Shown: positions 14,977 through 15,833 of the stretch, in pieces
Position numbering within the stretch: the first letter of the stretch is position 1
Layout of the letters: every line of letters starts with the position of its first letter
Source: MKRK01 sp001896915
GTDB taxonomy: Bacteria > Bacillota > Clostridia > Oscillospirales > Acutalibacteraceae
Assembly: GCA_937973935.1 (NCBI GenBank)
Contig: CALJJF010000178.1
Coordinates: 1-15,833 of the forward strand
Direction of reading: 5' to 3'
Length of the DNA stretch: 15,833 nt
Position numbers and translations under genes: made by a program
Notes under the pieces: generated by a model
Database searches by the model: none
Seen by the model: only the letters and a program-made list of their open reading frames with translations
Told to the model about the DNA's origin: nothing

Positions 14977-15833
14977 TTACTCTTGTATGCCCGGAATTTT
15001 GGGCAGACGCTCAAAGCCCTGTTTCAAATCCTCATCTGTGGGGATATAATCGTTCATTTTTCCTGCGTTGTAATCCATAAATGCCTGCATATCAAAATAA
15101 CCTGTGCTGGAAAGACCAAAGAGAATGGTTTTTGCTTCTCCGGTTTCCTTGCACTTTTTGGCTTCCTCCAGTGCGGCATGGATGGCGTGGGCGGATTCCG
15201 GTGCCGGCAGGATGGTTTCATGGTTGGCAAAGAAGGTTGCCGCATCAAACACTTTGGTTTGTTCCACCGCTCTTGCTTCGTCCAGAAGTCCGTCATGATA
15301 CAGCTTTGAGATAATCGGAGACATCCCGTGATAACGAAGACCGCCGGCGTGGTTGGCGGAAGGGAGGAAATTGCTTCCCAGGGTATACATTTTGACAAGA
15401 GGTGTCATGTTGGCCGTATCGCCGAAATCATAGGCATATTTGCCTCTGGTCAGGGACGGGCAAGACGCGGGTTCAACCGCAATGAAATAAGGAGATTTTT
15501 TGCCGTTCAGCTTATCCTGCATATATGCGCTCATGAGACCGCCCAGATTGGAGCCGCCGCCGGCACAGCCGATGACGACATCGGGGTATTCCCCAAGCAT
15601 GTCGAGGGCTGCTTTGGCTTCCAGGCCGATGACAGACTGGTGTAACAATACCTGATTGAGAACGGAACCCAATGCATAGCGATAGCCTTCTGTGGTAACC
15701 GCGACCTCAATCGCTTCAGAAATGGCACAACCGAGGCTTCCGCCGGTGTTCGGATATTTTTCCAAAATCCCGCGGCCTGCATTGGTGGTGTCCGAGGGAC
15801 TGGGGATGATGTTTGCGCCAAAGGTTTCGATGA
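14977..15833 (-). CDS. TrpB2-type tryptophan synthase beta-like PLP enzyme (partial, N-terminus missing)
   Basis: The frame enters from the right edge and ends at TAA 14977, giving 284 C-terminal residues of a protein that is usually about 450 aa. TrpB-type fold II PLP enzymes condense indole with serine to tryptophan. Visible marks are IPSPSDTTNAGRG near the start of the fragment, the phosphate-gripping GCAGGGSNLGG (about 15541-15573), and YTLGSNFLP with HAGGLRYHGMSP, which are characteristic of the TrpB2 subgroup and not of TrpB1. The PLP lysine lies outside the window. TrpB2 proteins often occur without trpA and may salvage free indole or act on other substrates. No trp genes are visible here. 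It ends at the shared bidirectional terminator. Confidence 0.85.
   Translation of the reverse strand, partial: IETFGANIIPSPSDTTNAGRGILEKYPNTGGSLGCAISEAIEVAVTTEGYRYALGSVLNQVLLHQSVIGLEAKAALDMLGEYPDVVIGCAGGGSNLGGLMSAYMQDKLNGKKSPYFIAVEPASCPSLTRGKYAYDFGDTANMTPLVKMYTLGSNFLPSANHAGGLRYHGMSPIISKLYHDGLLDEARAVEQTKVFDAATFFANHETILPAPESAHAIHAALEEAKKCKETGEAKTILFGLSSTGYFDMQAFMDYNAGKMNDYIPTDEDLKQGFERLPKIPGIQE

Noticed and set aside
1..15833. CRISPR array, tRNA/rRNA genes, insertion sequences
   Set aside because: No regularly spaced repeats of CRISPR type, no cloverleaf or rRNA segments and no transposase frame or flanking terminal repeats were recognised; the RHS YD repeats are protein repeats, not DNA arrays.

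Overview
The window looks like chromosomal DNA of a Gram-positive anaerobe, most likely a Firmicute of class Clostridia. The grounds are strong AGGAGG-type ribosome binding sites, several near-consensus TTGACA/TATAAT promoters, moderate GC with AT-rich intergenic regions, and the gene families present. This assignment is inference; there is no rRNA or marker gene to confirm it.

Layout. (1) Positions 1-5206, minus strand: the N-terminal 1735 codons of a giant secreted RHS/YD-repeat protein with a signal peptide, a DNRLRE-type region, two jelly-roll carbohydrate-binding-like regions and a ricin-type beta-trefoil. Its C-terminus lies beyond the left edge. Its promoter (5249-5278) abuts a 22-bp palindrome. 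(2) Positions 5434-10241, minus strand: a four-gene catabolic operon with its own promoter and terminator, in the order heparinase II/III-like lyase, KDG kinase (kdgK), kduI, kduD. (3) Positions 10322-12598: an AraC-family regulator (minus) divergent from a cytoplasmic GH29 alpha-L-fucosidase (plus). The two start from overlapping promoters that share a symmetric -10 box. (4) Positions 12567-13083: a small putative secreted/anchored peptide gene (minus), a pair of TTACAA-N2-TTGTAA dyads, three 10-bp tandem repeats and a perfect consensus promoter. (5) Positions 13090-14851, plus strand: a DeoR-family regulator and an L-lactate dehydrogenase in one operon. (6) Positions 14930-14961: a bidirectional terminator, then (minus) the C-terminal part of a TrpB2-type tryptophan synthase beta-like enzyme that runs off the right edge.

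How it works together (family knowledge plus inference). The lyase should release 4-deoxy-5-ketouronate (DKI) from imported uronate oligosaccharides. KduI isomerises DKI, KduD reduces it to 2-keto-3-deoxygluconate, and KdgK phosphorylates that to KDPG. The fucosidase would remove fucose from the same or a related oligosaccharide, and the AraC protein probably senses it. No transporter, sulfatase, secreted lyase, KDPG aldolase or fucose pathway is visible here, so these must be elsewhere or in the flanks. The lactate dehydrogenase under a sugar-phosphate-type DeoR regulator would dispose of reducing equivalents from sugar fermentation.
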